Of a stretch of DNA of 64,000 bases, positions 9,083 through 17,607 are shown one piece after another (positions within the stretch are counted from its first letter, which is position 1; every line of letters begins with the position of its first letter). The position numbers and the translations under genes are program-made. The stretch is taken from contig NZ_JACYFU010000002.1 in assembly GCF_014837245.1 (NCBI RefSeq), positions 744,001-808,000 of the forward strand, written 5' to 3'. The stretch comes from Devosia oryzisoli. Its GTDB lineage: Bacteria > Pseudomonadota > Alphaproteobacteria > Rhizobiales > Devosiaceae. The notes under the pieces are model-generated. The model was not told the origin of the DNA. It searched no databases and saw only the letters and a program-made list of their open reading frames with translations.

Positions 9083-9163
9083 GAGGTCCCCGCTCTTGCG
9101 GGGGTGACGCAGTGGACAGGACCTTTCCAGGGCACCGGGTCATCCCGCGAAAGCGGGAACCTC
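9083..9163. repeat. Inverted repeat pair between MetE-like and RraA-like genes
   Basis: GAGGTCCCCGCTCTTGCGGG at 9083-9102 and, inverted, the unit ending GCGGGAACCTC at 9163, each with a GTGAC/GTCAT flank. A third copy lies at 11492-11519 (TCATACCCGCGAAGGCGGGA). It falls inside an apparent operon and will form a hairpin in the transcript. Confidence 0.7.
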
Positions 9164-9185
9164 CGTTTACTTCTGGTCCCGTCGC

Positions 9186-10316
9186 CTAAGCCGCCCGGCT
9201 CGCCATCTCCGCGCCCTGGCTCAGCGCTTCGAGCTTGGCCCAGACGATATCGGCATCCACCGCACCGAATCCGGCAAAGGTCGAAAACCCGCAATCGGTC
9301 CCGGCAATGACGCGCTCGGCGCCGACGATTTCGACGTAATTCCTGAGCCGCTGCGCGATCAACTCCGGATGCTCGACAAAGTTAGAGGTGGAATCGATCA
9401 CCCCCGGAATGAGCACGTAATCGTCCGGCAGATCGACGCTTTTCCAGTCGATCCATTCATGCGCGTGGCGCGGATTGGCGCCTTCGAACAGCAATGCCCG
9501 CGGCTTGGCCTTCAAGAGCCCCGGCAAAATCTTCTTGAGCGCGATGTCGCAGATATGCGGGCCTTCGTAATTGCCCCAGCACACATGCATGCGCACCTTG
9601 GCGCCATCGATATTGCGCAGCGCGTGGTTCATCACCTCGATGTGGCGCCCCGCTTCGCGCAGGAAACCGTCGTCATCGAGGTCCTTGTACATCATGTGCC
9701 GCCCGAGACCGAGATCGGGCGCATCGAGCTGCAGGATGAACCCGGCCTCGACGATGCCCTCGTATTCGACCCGCATGCCCTCGGCAACGGCCTCGAGATA
9801 GTCGTCCTGGGTGGCATAGAATTCGTTGGGCTGAAACAGTGCGATGACGCCGGGCGTCGCCGAGTTCATGAACCCCTTGGCATAGCCGTTGGCCTTCAGC
9901 GCCGCGCCGAAATTCTCGACGTCCTCGCGCAGTGGCTCGAGGCTCTTGACCGCGATCTCGCCCACGCATTTGGGCCGCCGATAGGCCGGCGTGCCGCCGC
10001 TCGAGGCCTGACGCTTGAGGAAATTGGGAAACATTTCGAGGTCGGCCGGCGGCTGGCGCGAGCTGTCGCCATCAAAACCCGTCAGTCGGTCCTTGATATA
10101 GGTGGCGTAGGAAATCTTGCTCATCTCGCCGTCGGAGGGCAGGTCGACCCCCGCCGCCTGTTGCCGGGCGACGATGTCACCCACGGCCTGCGCAATGATG
10201 GCGTTGAAGCCGGCCTCCTCGATGGGAACACCGGCTTCGCGCGCGAACACAAGGTCCGTCACTTGCTTCGACCGCGGCAGCGAGCCGACATGGGTGGTGA
10301 GGATCTTGTGCGCCAT
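9186..10316 (-). CDS. Cobalamin-independent methionine synthase-like zinc protein
   Basis: 376 residues matching the C-terminal catalytic barrel of MetE, without the N-terminal half. The zinc ligands are all visible: His and Cys in MHVCWGN, Glu in LLFEGANPRHAHEW, and Cys in AGTDCGFSTF. TTHVGSLPRSKQ at the start is the family opening. Stand-alone proteins of this size include epoxyalkane:coenzyme M transferase and other thiol alkyl transferases, so a methyl or alkyl transfer to a thiol in the pathway is likely. ATG 10316 is four bases from the cupin gene's stop; the frame extends upstream to 10385 with no family-like sequence. Confidence 0.85.
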   Translation of the reverse strand: MAHKILTTHVGSLPRSKQVTDLVFAREAGVPIEEAGFNAIIAQAVGDIVARQQAAGVDLPSDGEMSKISYATYIKDRLTGFDGDSSRQPPADLEMFPNFLKRQASSGGTPAYRRPKCVGEIAVKSLEPLREDVENFGAALKANGYAKGFMNSATPGVIALFQPNEFYATQDDYLEAVAEGMRVEYEGIVEAGFILQLDAPDLGLGRHMMYKDLDDDGFLREAGRHIEVMNHALRNIDGAKVRMHVCWGNYEGPHICDIALKKILPGLLKAKPRALLFEGANPRHAHEWIDWKSVDLPDDYVLIPGVIDSTSNFVEHPELIAQRLRNYVEIVGAERVIAGTDCGFSTFAGFGAVDADIVWAKLEALSQGAEMASRAA

Positions 10317-10320
10317 GGGG

Positions 10321-11367
10321 TTACTCCGCCGCCTGGGCCGTTGCGAACTGCGGGGCGGCCGGCGCCGCTGCCCCGCGGATGACAAAGGCGATCGCGTCGG
10401 CGGATGCCGGATTGCGGAAGCCGTGCATCATCCCGATCGGCACCGTCAGCGTATCGCCGGCACCCATCACAAGCGAGCCGTTGTCCCAGGTGAATTCCAG
10501 CGTGCCGGACTGCACAAAGATCACTTCCTGCTCGGCGCGCGCATGCTGAGGCACCACGGCGCCGGTCTCGAGCTTGAGGCGGCGCACGGCAAAGCCGTGT
10601 TGCCAGTGTCCGGAAATCGGCCCGGCCTTGAGGCCATCGCCCGCATCGACGTCACCGATCACCGGCGCCTCCTCGACGCCCTCGCCAGCCAGCGGCGAGT
10701 TGGGATCGCCCTTCATGTCGGCCGCCTTGATGGCGTATTTCCTGAGCTCGTCCATCGGCGGGGTGGCCAGCTCGGCCATCTTTTCCGCACTTGGCGGCTG
10801 CTCGAGTTCGGCGCCTTCGGGCACCTTTTCGCCCAGCGTCGTGTCGATCAGCTTGCCGCCCTTCAGAAGCTTGAGCCCGAAATCCTCGGCCATCTTGAAG
10901 ACGCTCGGCGCCCAGACGACCTTGCCCGGATCGTCGTGGCCGAGCACCACGGCGAGGAAACCGGTTCCCTCGTCGCGCTTTTCAAAGCCGCGGAACATAT
11001 GGGTCGGCACCGTCGCCACGTCGCCGGGCTCGACGTCGAGGTAGCCTTCGTCCTTGTTGGCCCCGAACACGAAGCGCCACTTGCCGGTGTGTACCAGGAA
11101 CGTCTCGGCTGTCAGGTGCGAGTGCTGGGAGTTTGTGCAGCCGAAGGGCTGGCGCGCCGCGCCGAAGTTGAAGCCGTGGGCCTCGGGGATATGAACCACC
11201 TGCGCCGGGTTTTCCGACACGCCCGGCCCGATGATCGTGAAGTTTTCCTTGCGGTCCGAGCCAGGAGTGCGGGCATCAATGAAGGCGTTGCGCAGGCCCT
11301 TGAGGTCGGCATAGCGCACCAGGCGCTTTTCCATCTCCGCCTGGGTCCAAGTCTTCTGCTGGGTCAT
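10321..11367 (-). CDS. Two-domain cupin protein
   Basis: 348 residues with two cupin barrels. The first has HSHLTAETFLVHTGKWRFVFG and the paired GDVATVPTHMFRGFE (residues about 70-140); the second has PQHARAEQEVIFVQSGTLEF and GDTLTVPIGMMHGFRN (about 250-320). Several His and Glu are placed as in metal-binding bicupins (gentisate dioxygenase-like), so oxygenase or isomerase activity is possible. Start ATG 11367 follows GGGGA. It is the first gene of the unit behind LacI site B. Confidence 0.82.
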   Translation of the reverse strand: MTQQKTWTQAEMEKRLVRYADLKGLRNAFIDARTPGSDRKENFTIIGPGVSENPAQVVHIPEAHGFNFGAARQPFGCTNSQHSHLTAETFLVHTGKWRFVFGANKDEGYLDVEPGDVATVPTHMFRGFEKRDEGTGFLAVVLGHDDPGKVVWAPSVFKMAEDFGLKLLKGGKLIDTTLGEKVPEGAELEQPPSAEKMAELATPPMDELRKYAIKAADMKGDPNSPLAGEGVEEAPVIGDVDAGDGLKAGPISGHWQHGFAVRRLKLETGAVVPQHARAEQEVIFVQSGTLEFTWDNGSLVMGAGDTLTVPIGMMHGFRNPASADAIAFVIRGAAAPAAPQFATAQAAE

Positions 11368-11400
11368 GAAAAATCCCCTTTCCACTACACGATAACATTT

Positions 11401-11416
11401 TTGCATTCGTATGCAA
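11401..11416. promoter_or_regulatory. LacI-type operator, site B
   Basis: TTGCATTCGTATGCAA, one mismatch from the shared palindrome, 33 bases upstream of the cupin gene start (11367, minus strand). A repressor bound here would cover the promoter or leader of the cupin - MetE-like - RraA unit. Confidence 0.78.
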
Positions 11417-11491
11417 TACGGTTTGGCTAGGCAGGTGGCCGTCTTTCCTGGGCCTTAAAGCGGGGCATGGACGGCTACCAGTCGACCAACT

Positions 11492-11745
11492 GCGTCATAC
11501 CCGCGAAGGCGGGAACCGCAGTTCAATGGTGGTCGCGCTCCCGCACGACTACGCATGCCATCATCACCGGCTCGATCCCGTCACCCATCCGGGGCGCCGT
11601 GGACCACCGGGCCCAGCCCGGTGGTGAAGCAGAGGATAACTGCAGGACTCTCAGTCCACGGAGCAACGATCGCGGGCCGGCGCTATATCGGAGCGCCCAG
11701 TTCAGGACAGCCGTCATTACCGGGCTTGTTCCGGCAATCCATCTT
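11492..11745. repeat. Repeat-filled gap between cupin promoter and lacI-like gene
   Basis: The 382 bases from 11417 to 11798 contain no credible gene. They hold one copy of the 9083-type unit (11492-11519) and both arms of the 8271-type palindrome (11600-11627 and 11712-11745), here separated by about 85 bases instead of lying adjacent. Confidence 0.7.
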
Positions 11746-11798
11746 GGCCGCCGACCACCTGCCAAGCACACCGGCGAAGCTTATCTCTGCAAGCGGCG

Positions 11799-12866
11799 CT
11801 ACCCCTTCGGCTTGAATACGCGCCGACCGTCGATCTCGACCACGCCGCTTTCTGGCACCCGCGCCGAAGTTCGCACCACGAGTTCGCCGCTCAGGATACG
11901 ATGTTCGGCTTCGATCTCGCCGCTCGAAATCTGCTCCATGAGGATGTCCACGGTGGCGTCCACCATGCGCTTGAGCGGCTGGCTCATCGTGGTGATGCCA
12001 TAGGATGTCCACCGCGCCGGGCCCACATCGTCATAGCCCACGATGGAGAGGTCCTGCGGGATCGAGAGACCGAACTCGTATCGCGCCACGTCCATCACGG
12101 CGACGGCCATGTGGTCGTTGGCGACGAACAGGGCGTCGGGGCGGTCGGGCAGCGCCAGCATCTCCCGCGCTGCTGCTTCCGCGTCGGCCCGGCTGTAGTT
12201 GCCGGTGCCGATGGCGATGTCGGTATGGCCGCCCTCGGCAAGAGCCTCGGCAAATCCGGCATAGCGGTCGCGGTTGGTCGACGAGGTTTCAAGGCCGGCG
12301 ATGTAGCCGAAGCGCCGGTGACCCCCGGCCAGCAGGAATTCGCCGATCCGCCGCCCACCCTCACGGTTGCGCGTGGTGACGCTCGAGACGGCATCGCGCT
12401 CGGTGGTGCGGTTGAACAGCACCACCGGGATGCCGGCTGCGGCGCACTCTTCGGAGAGTTCGGACGAGAGCGAGGTCGAGGCGAGGATGATCCCGTCCAC
12501 CCGGTACTGCATGATCTGGTCGAACACGGGATCGCTATCGCGCGCCATCGACCCAGTGAACAGCAGCAGCCGGTAGTTCTGCGCCGCCAGCTGGCGCCCC
12601 AACTCTTCCAGCACATCAGGATAGAAGAGGTTTTCCAGATACGCCATCACCACGGCGATGATGCGCGATTTGTTGGTGATCAGCGAGCGGGCGATGGCGT
12701 TGGGGCGATAGCCCAGTTCCTTGGCCGCCGCCAGCACCTTGGCGCGGGTTTTCGGGGCAATGGAGGCGCCGGGCGTAAAGGTGCGCGACACGGCCGATTG
12801 CGAGACGCCAGCGCGCCGTGCCACTTCGGACGAGGTCACTCCCGGTCGCTTTATTCCGCTGTCCAT
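11799..12866 (-). CDS. LacI-family transcriptional regulator of the catabolic island
   Basis: 355 residues. N-terminal helix-turn-helix TSSEVARRAGVSQSAVSRTFTPG with the hinge ELGYRPNAIARSL; periplasmic-binding-like effector domain from about residue 65 (IAVVMAYLENLFYPDVLEELG) to the C terminus (SIVGYDDVGPARWTSYG). It is the third gene of the hisD2-SDR-lacI unit and overlaps the SDR end by 16 bases, so it is autoregulated if site C is its operator. It is the only regulator in 1-21 kb and the best candidate for binding sites A-E. Confidence 0.92.
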   Translation of the reverse strand: MDSGIKRPGVTSSEVARRAGVSQSAVSRTFTPGASIAPKTRAKVLAAAKELGYRPNAIARSLITNKSRIIAVVMAYLENLFYPDVLEELGRQLAAQNYRLLLFTGSMARDSDPVFDQIMQYRVDGIILASTSLSSELSEECAAAGIPVVLFNRTTERDAVSSVTTRNREGGRRIGEFLLAGGHRRFGYIAGLETSSTNRDRYAGFAEALAEGGHTDIAIGTGNYSRADAEAAAREMLALPDRPDALFVANDHMAVAVMDVARYEFGLSIPQDLSIVGYDDVGPARWTSYGITTMSQPLKRMVDATVDILMEQISSGEIEAEHRILSGELVVRTSARVPESGVVEIDGRRVFKPKG

Positions 12867-13615
12867 CCGCCATCCACCAAGAGCGCCGTGCCGGTCACCA
12901 AAGCTGCCGCGTCAGAGGCCAGGAAGACAATCGGCCCCATGATATCCTCGATCCGGCCCAGCCTGCCCAGCTTGATCTTGGACAGCACCCAATCGCGGAA
13001 CGCCGGGTCGCTCAGGGTTCCTACGGTCAATTCCGTCTCGATGAAGGTAGGGCAGACCGTATTGACCCGAATATTGCTGGCCCCGAGCTCGATGGCCATC
13101 GCCTTGGTAAGGCCTTCAACAGCATGTTTGCTGGCGGCATAGACGGCGCGGGCCGGGCCGCCGACATGACCCATCTGGGACGATATGTTGATGATGGCGC
13201 CGCCCCGCCCCGCCGCCTGCAGCTTGTCCGCGACGGCTTGCGACACGAACAGCGTCGCGCCGAGGTTGAGCTGCATCACGGCCTGGTAGTCGGGCTCCGT
13301 GATACCGGCGAGATCGCTGTGCCGGGCCGTGCCGGCCGAATTGACCAGGATGTCGAAGGGTTCGCTGTCACCGACGAACTCCCGCACGGCGTCGAAGTCG
13401 GTGATGTCGATGGCAACGCCACCGGCGGCAAGCCCGGCCGTCGCCATCTCGTTGACCACGCGCTCGATGTCGGCGGCGGTTCTCGCCGCCACCGTCACGC
13501 GGGCGCCGGCCTCGGCCAGCGCCACCGACGCGCCCAGCCCGATGCCCCGCGTACCGCCGGTCACCAGGGCGGTCTTGCCATCGAGCCGGAAGGAAGGGGT
13601 GCTGGGCAGAGTCAT
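12851..13615 (-). CDS. SDR family oxidoreductase
   Basis: 254-residue short-chain dehydrogenase. Nucleotide site TGGTRGIG near residue 16, NSAG motif, catalytic Ser in INISSQMG, YAASK pair, and the C-terminal GTALLVDGGWTAE. ATG 13615 sits one base after the stop of hisD-like copy 2, so the two are cotranscribed; both are NAD(P) enzymes and may act in sequence on one alcohol. The frame upstream of 13615 is only the shadow of that gene. Confidence 0.9.
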   Translation of the reverse strand: MTLPSTPSFRLDGKTALVTGGTRGIGLGASVALAEAGARVTVAARTAADIERVVNEMATAGLAAGGVAIDITDFDAVREFVGDSEPFDILVNSAGTARHSDLAGITEPDYQAVMQLNLGATLFVSQAVADKLQAAGRGGAIINISSQMGHVGGPARAVYAASKHAVEGLTKAMAIELGASNIRVNTVCPTFIETELTVGTLSDPAFRDWVLSKIKLGRLGRIEDIMGPIVFLASDAAALVTGTALLVDGGWTAE

Positions 13616-13616
13616 G

Positions 13617-14945
13617 TCAGTCGACGGCCTCGTTGCGGGGACGTGCCGCCGTACCATAGGGCACGTTGCGACCGCCATAGCGGCGAACGCGAATATTGGC
13701 CTGCTCGGCATGGCCGACAAAGCCTTCCAGCATCGAAAGGCGCGAGCCATATTCGCCGATGGTCGCCGACGCCTCGTCCGTGGTGACGGTCTGCCAGGTG
13801 CAGGTCTTGAGGAATTTTCCGACCCAGAGGCCGCCGGTATAGCGCGCCGCCTTCATCGTGGGCAGCGTGTGGTTGGTGCCGATCACCTTGTCGCCGTAGG
13901 CAACATTGGTGCGCGGCCCCAGGAACAGGGCGCCGAAATTGGTGAGATTGTCCCGGAACCACAGGTCGCGGTCGGTCATCACCTGCACGTGCTCGGAGGC
14001 GATACGATCGGCCTCGACGCGCAATTCCTCATGGCTCTCGCACACGATCACCTCGCCATAATCGGCCCAGCTCTTGCGCGCGACATCGGCCGTCGGGAGA
14101 ATGGCCAGCAGACGGTCGATCTCTGCCATGGTGTCCCGGGCGAGCTTTTCCGAATTGGTGAGCAGGATGGCCGGGCTCGTCGGCCCGTGTTCGGCCTGGC
14201 CCAGAAGATCGGTGGCGCAGATTTCGCCATCGACCGTCTCGTCGGCGATCACCAGAGTTTCGGTGGGACCGGCGAAAAGGTCGATACCGACGCGGCCATA
14301 GAGCTGCCGCTTCGCTTCTGCCACGAAGGCGTTGCCGGGCCCCACAAGCATGTCGACGGGGTCGATGCTCTCGGTGCCGATCGCCATGGCGCCGATCGCC
14401 TGGATGCCGCCCAGCACGTAGATTTCGTCTGCCCCCGCCATGGCCTGCGCCGCGACGATGGCCGGGGCGGGCTTGCCGTGAAACGGTGGCGCGCAGGTTA
14501 TGACGCGCGGGCAGCCGGCGACCTTGGCCGTCAGCACCGACATGTGCGCCGACGCCAGCAGCGGATATTTGCCACCGGGCACGTAGCATCCCACCGCGTT
14601 GATCGGTACGTGCCGGTGACCCAGCGTCACCCCCGGCAGCGTCTCGACCTCGAGGGGCAGCATGGTGTCCTTCTGCTTCTGGGCGAAGTTGCGCACCTGG
14701 GTCTGGGCGAACTCAATGTCGCTGAGGTCCTGGTCGGTCAACTCGGCTTTGCAGGCCTCGATTTCCGCCTGCGACAGGCGAAAATCCTTGCGGTCCCAGT
14801 TGTCGAATTTCAGCGACAGCTCGCGCACCGCGTCGTCGCCGCGCTTTTCGATATCGGCCAGGATGGTTTCGACCGTCGCCCGCACCTGGCGATCCGCCTC
14901 GGCCCGTTCCTCGACATCCTTACCGCGCTTGAGCCAGACTGGCAT
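13617..14945 (-). CDS. Histidinol dehydrogenase-like NAD-dependent dehydrogenase (copy 2)
   Basis: 442 residues. Zinc and catalytic residues of HisD are all present: [26 protein letters not shown], and the C-terminal VGHAEQ. The opening [25 protein letters not shown] differs from true HisD and resembles HisD-like dehydrogenases such as HpsN. It is first gene of the hisD2-SDR-lacI unit behind LacI site C. A DHPS-type role is possible, but no sulfolactate lyase genes lie nearby. Confidence 0.88.
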   Translation of the reverse strand: MPVWLKRGKDVEERAEADRQVRATVETILADIEKRGDDAVRELSLKFDNWDRKDFRLSQAEIEACKAELTDQDLSDIEFAQTQVRNFAQKQKDTMLPLEVETLPGVTLGHRHVPINAVGCYVPGGKYPLLASAHMSVLTAKVAGCPRVITCAPPFHGKPAPAIVAAQAMAGADEIYVLGGIQAIGAMAIGTESIDPVDMLVGPGNAFVAEAKRQLYGRVGIDLFAGPTETLVIADETVDGEICATDLLGQAEHGPTSPAILLTNSEKLARDTMAEIDRLLAILPTADVARKSWADYGEVIVCESHEELRVEADRIASEHVQVMTDRDLWFRDNLTNFGALFLGPRTNVAYGDKVIGTNHTLPTMKAARYTGGLWVGKFLKTCTWQTVTTDEASATIGEYGSRLSMLEGFVGHAEQANIRVRRYGGRNVPYGTAARPRNEAVD

Positions 14946-14968
14946 GGGAGCTCCCCTCGATTACTGAA

Positions 14969-14984
14969 TTGCATACGTATGCAG
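14969..14984. promoter_or_regulatory. LacI-type operator, site C
   Basis: TTGCATACGTATGCAG, 15 of 16 palindrome matches, 23 bases upstream of the start of HisD-like copy 2. Because lacI is in this unit, the site implies autoregulation. Confidence 0.78.
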
Positions 14985-15017
14985 ATATAGTCACAGATGG
15001 TTGGGCCGTGATCCCGA

Positions 15018-16544
15018 TCAGCTGGGTCTCGGCGGGCGCTGCAGGCTCACGTCGCTCTGCTGCTCGAACGCATGCCCGACCCGCAGCACACCCGCCTCGT
15101 CATGGTGCCGGCCGACGATCTGCATACCGATCGGCAGTCCATCGTGGAATCCCACCGGCAGCGCCAGGACCGGGTGCCCGGACAGGTTGAAACCGATGGT
15201 TCGCATGGGCGTCCACACCGCTTCCTTCTCGAACGGCGCGGCCGGCAGGGCCGTCGTCAGCGCGCCGGCGGTCACGATGACGTCGAATCGCTCGAGCAGA
15301 TCGTCAACCGTCCCTGTGAAGCGCTGCCCCTCTGCCCGCGCCCGTGCGAGCTCGTCCTCGCTCACCGCGAGACCCGCGGCAAGGCTGAGGAAGGCGCGTC
15401 GGCCATAGCCCTCGGGATGCTCGCGTAGGGCGTCGGCATGCCCCCTGAAACTTTCCGCATGGAGGATCGCCGCCACCGCAACCTCGACGGCCGCATAGTC
15501 GGGCAGGTCGACTTCCTCCACCACCATGCCCAGTTGCGACAGGGTGGATACGGCAGCGTCGACCGCCGCGATCACTTCGGGCATCGCTTGGCTGTCGCGG
15601 GCGAACCAGTCCCGCGCGTAGCCGATTTTCACTTTCTCGGCCCGTTGGTGATGCCCAGGGATGACACTCCGTTCACCAATGCGCCCCGCAAGGACGTCAA
15701 ATGTCAGCGCGACGTCCAACACCGAGGCCCCAATTGGCCCCACATGGTCAAGGCTGGGCGAGAGCTCCAGCACCCCATCGGTCGGCACGGCGCCAAAGGT
15801 GGGCTTAAGCCCTACCGTTCCACAATAAAACGAGGGTCCGCGCACCGATCCACCGGTGTCGGTGCCGACCGTGGCGCGCAGCAAGCCCCCGGCCACCGCC
15901 GCGGCACATCCTGAGGAGGAACCGCCGGTAATACGCTCGAGATTCCAAGGGTTTCGGGCCGGCGGGAACAGCCCCTTGCTGTCCGGCCCCACCGTCGCCC
16001 ACTCGTAAGTCGCCAGCTTGCCGATGATGATCGCGCCAGCATCGCGCAACCGCCGGACACTTTCGGCGTCCCGCTCGGCGATGGCGTCGCGGCGGCCGGG
16101 GGCATTGGCCGTGGTCGACACCCCTGCTACATCGATCAAGTCCTTGATCCCGATCGGAATTCCGTGCAGCGGCCCCCGATCTTCCCCAGCCGCCAGCTCG
16201 GCATCGGCCCGCGCCGCCGCCTCCAAAGCCTCGTCCTCCAACACCTTGTAAAAGCTGCGGTATTTGCCATCCCGCGCCCGTATTCGCGCCAATGTCGCCT
16301 TGACCAGCGCCACGACCGTCAACCGCCCGTCGCGCAGCCGCTGCCCCAGCTCGGGGATCGACAAGTCGAGTACCCGGTCGGCGAGAACGTCCGGGGGCGA
16401 CGCCAGTGCGCCGATGCCGTCGTGCATCCAGGCGGCCAGCTTGTGCAGGCCTTCGATTTCCGACGCATCGAGTATCAGTCCACTCCGGTCCATCGCCGTG
16501 CGAAACTGCTGCTCGAACAAAGACTTGGCGTCGGCGTCCGGCAT
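15018..16544 (-). CDS. Amidase family protein
   Basis: 508 residues from ATG 16544. Amidase-signature Ser-cisSer-Lys triad is in place: Lys in GIPIGIKDLIDVAG, cis-Ser and region in GGSSSGCAAAVAGG, and nucleophile Ser in GTDTGGSVRGPSFYCG. Hydrolyses an amide, ester or ureide bond of an unknown substrate. An unusual N-terminal 60 residues (LFEQQFRTAMDRSGL) precede the catalytic domain. The gene follows the UgpC-like ATPase, its start overlapping the end of that gene region by only a few bases' spacing, so import and amide hydrolysis seem coupled. Confidence 0.88.
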   Translation of the reverse strand: MPDADAKSLFEQQFRTAMDRSGLILDASEIEGLHKLAAWMHDGIGALASPPDVLADRVLDLSIPELGQRLRDGRLTVVALVKATLARIRARDGKYRSFYKVLEDEALEAAARADAELAAGEDRGPLHGIPIGIKDLIDVAGVSTTANAPGRRDAIAERDAESVRRLRDAGAIIIGKLATYEWATVGPDSKGLFPPARNPWNLERITGGSSSGCAAAVAGGLLRATVGTDTGGSVRGPSFYCGTVGLKPTFGAVPTDGVLELSPSLDHVGPIGASVLDVALTFDVLAGRIGERSVIPGHHQRAEKVKIGYARDWFARDSQAMPEVIAAVDAAVSTLSQLGMVVEEVDLPDYAAVEVAVAAILHAESFRGHADALREHPEGYGRRAFLSLAAGLAVSEDELARARAEGQRFTGTVDDLLERFDVIVTAGALTTALPAAPFEKEAVWTPMRTIGFNLSGHPVLALPVGFHDGLPIGMQIVGRHHDEAGVLRVGHAFEQQSDVSLQRPPRPS

Positions 16545-16548
16545 TGGA

Positions 16549-17601
16549 TCAGGCTCCGATCCGTGTGCCGGTGGACTGGTCGAAGAGGTGGCAGGCGGCC
16601 GCGGGGATGGCGATCGCCGCTGTCTCGCCGATCTCGGCGCGGTAGTCCTTCGCGACCTTGATCGACACCAATTCACCCGCCACGCGCATGGAGAGCATGG
16701 TCGCTTCGCCGAGCAGTTCTACCGAATAGATCGGCGCCTCGATCTGGCCCTGCCCTTGCGCGAGCGTCGCATCCTCGGCGCGGAAGCCCAGCGTTACCGG
16801 GCCTTTCGTCGTCGAAGGGAGGCCTTCGATGCGGATCCCCTGGGCAGTAAAGACCCCATTCTCGACGCTGCCTGGCACCAGATTCATGGCGGGCGAGCCG
16901 ATGAAACCGGCGACGAAAGTGTTGGCCGGACGGTCGTAGATTTCCATCGGCGTCCCAACCTGCTGCACCAGGCCCTTGTTCATCACCACCACGCGGTCGG
17001 CCAGCGTCATGGCCTCGATCTGGTCATGGGTCACGTAGATGGTGGTGGTCTTGAGAGTATGGTGCAGGTTCTTGATCTGGGCTCGGGTCGACACGCGCAA
17101 CTTGGCGTCGAGGTTGGACAACGGCTCGTCCATCAGAAAGGCGTTGGGTTCGCGCACGATGGCCCGCGCCAGCGCCACGCGCTGCCGCTGGCCGCCCGAG
17201 AGCGCGGCCGGACGCCGTTCGAGGAACGGCTCCAACTCCACCATCGCCGCTGCCTTCATCACCCGCTCATGGTGCTGATCTTGCGGAACTTTCCGCACCT
17301 TGAGGGGAAAACGGATGTTCTCGTAGACCGTCATGTTCGGGTAGAGCCCATAGCTCTGGAACACCATGGAAATGTCGCGATCCTTGGGCTCGAGCTTGTT
17401 GACCATGCGGTCGCCAATCCAGATTTCCCCCTCGGTGATGTCCTCGAGCCCTGCGATCATGCGCATGGTCGTGGTCTTGCCACAGCCCGAGGGCCCCAGC
17501 AGCACGAGGAATTCCCGATCCGCGATGTCGAGGTTGAAGTTGTCGACGCCGACGAAATTGTTCCAGCGCTTCGAGATGTTCTTGAGACGGATCTGGGCCA
17601 T
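16549..17601 (-). CDS. ABC transporter ATP-binding protein, UgpC/MalK type
   Basis: 350 residues. Walker A GPSGCGKTTT, signature [14 protein letters not shown], Walker [16 protein letters not shown]-loop [13 protein letters not shown], then the MalK-type C-terminal OB-fold domain ([23 protein letters not shown]). Powers the two permeases encoded just upstream in the SBP - permease - permease - ATPase - amidase unit. Confidence 0.94.
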   Translation of the reverse strand: MAQIRLKNISKRWNNFVGVDNFNLDIADREFLVLLGPSGCGKTTTMRMIAGLEDITEGEIWIGDRMVNKLEPKDRDISMVFQSYGLYPNMTVYENIRFPLKVRKVPQDQHHERVMKAAAMVELEPFLERRPAALSGGQRQRVALARAIVREPNAFLMDEPLSNLDAKLRVSTRAQIKNLHHTLKTTTIYVTHDQIEAMTLADRVVVMNKGLVQQVGTPMEIYDRPANTFVAGFIGSPAMNLVPGSVENGVFTAQGIRIEGLPSTTKGPVTLGFRAEDATLAQGQGQIEAPIYSVELLGEATMLSMRVAGELVSIKVAKDYRAEIGETAAIAIPAAACHLFDQSTGTRIGA

Positions 17602-17607
17602 GAGCGA

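Noticed and set aside
12851..14945. Dihydroxypropanesulfonate (HpsN/HpsO) degradation
   Set aside because: HisD-like plus SDR fits loosely, but sulfolactate lyase genes and Hps transporters are absent; kept only as a possibility.
13299..14990. 563-codon open frame opposite HisD-like copy 2
   Set aside because: Antisense shadow caused by high GC; the opposite strand carries an intact, catalytically complete enzyme.
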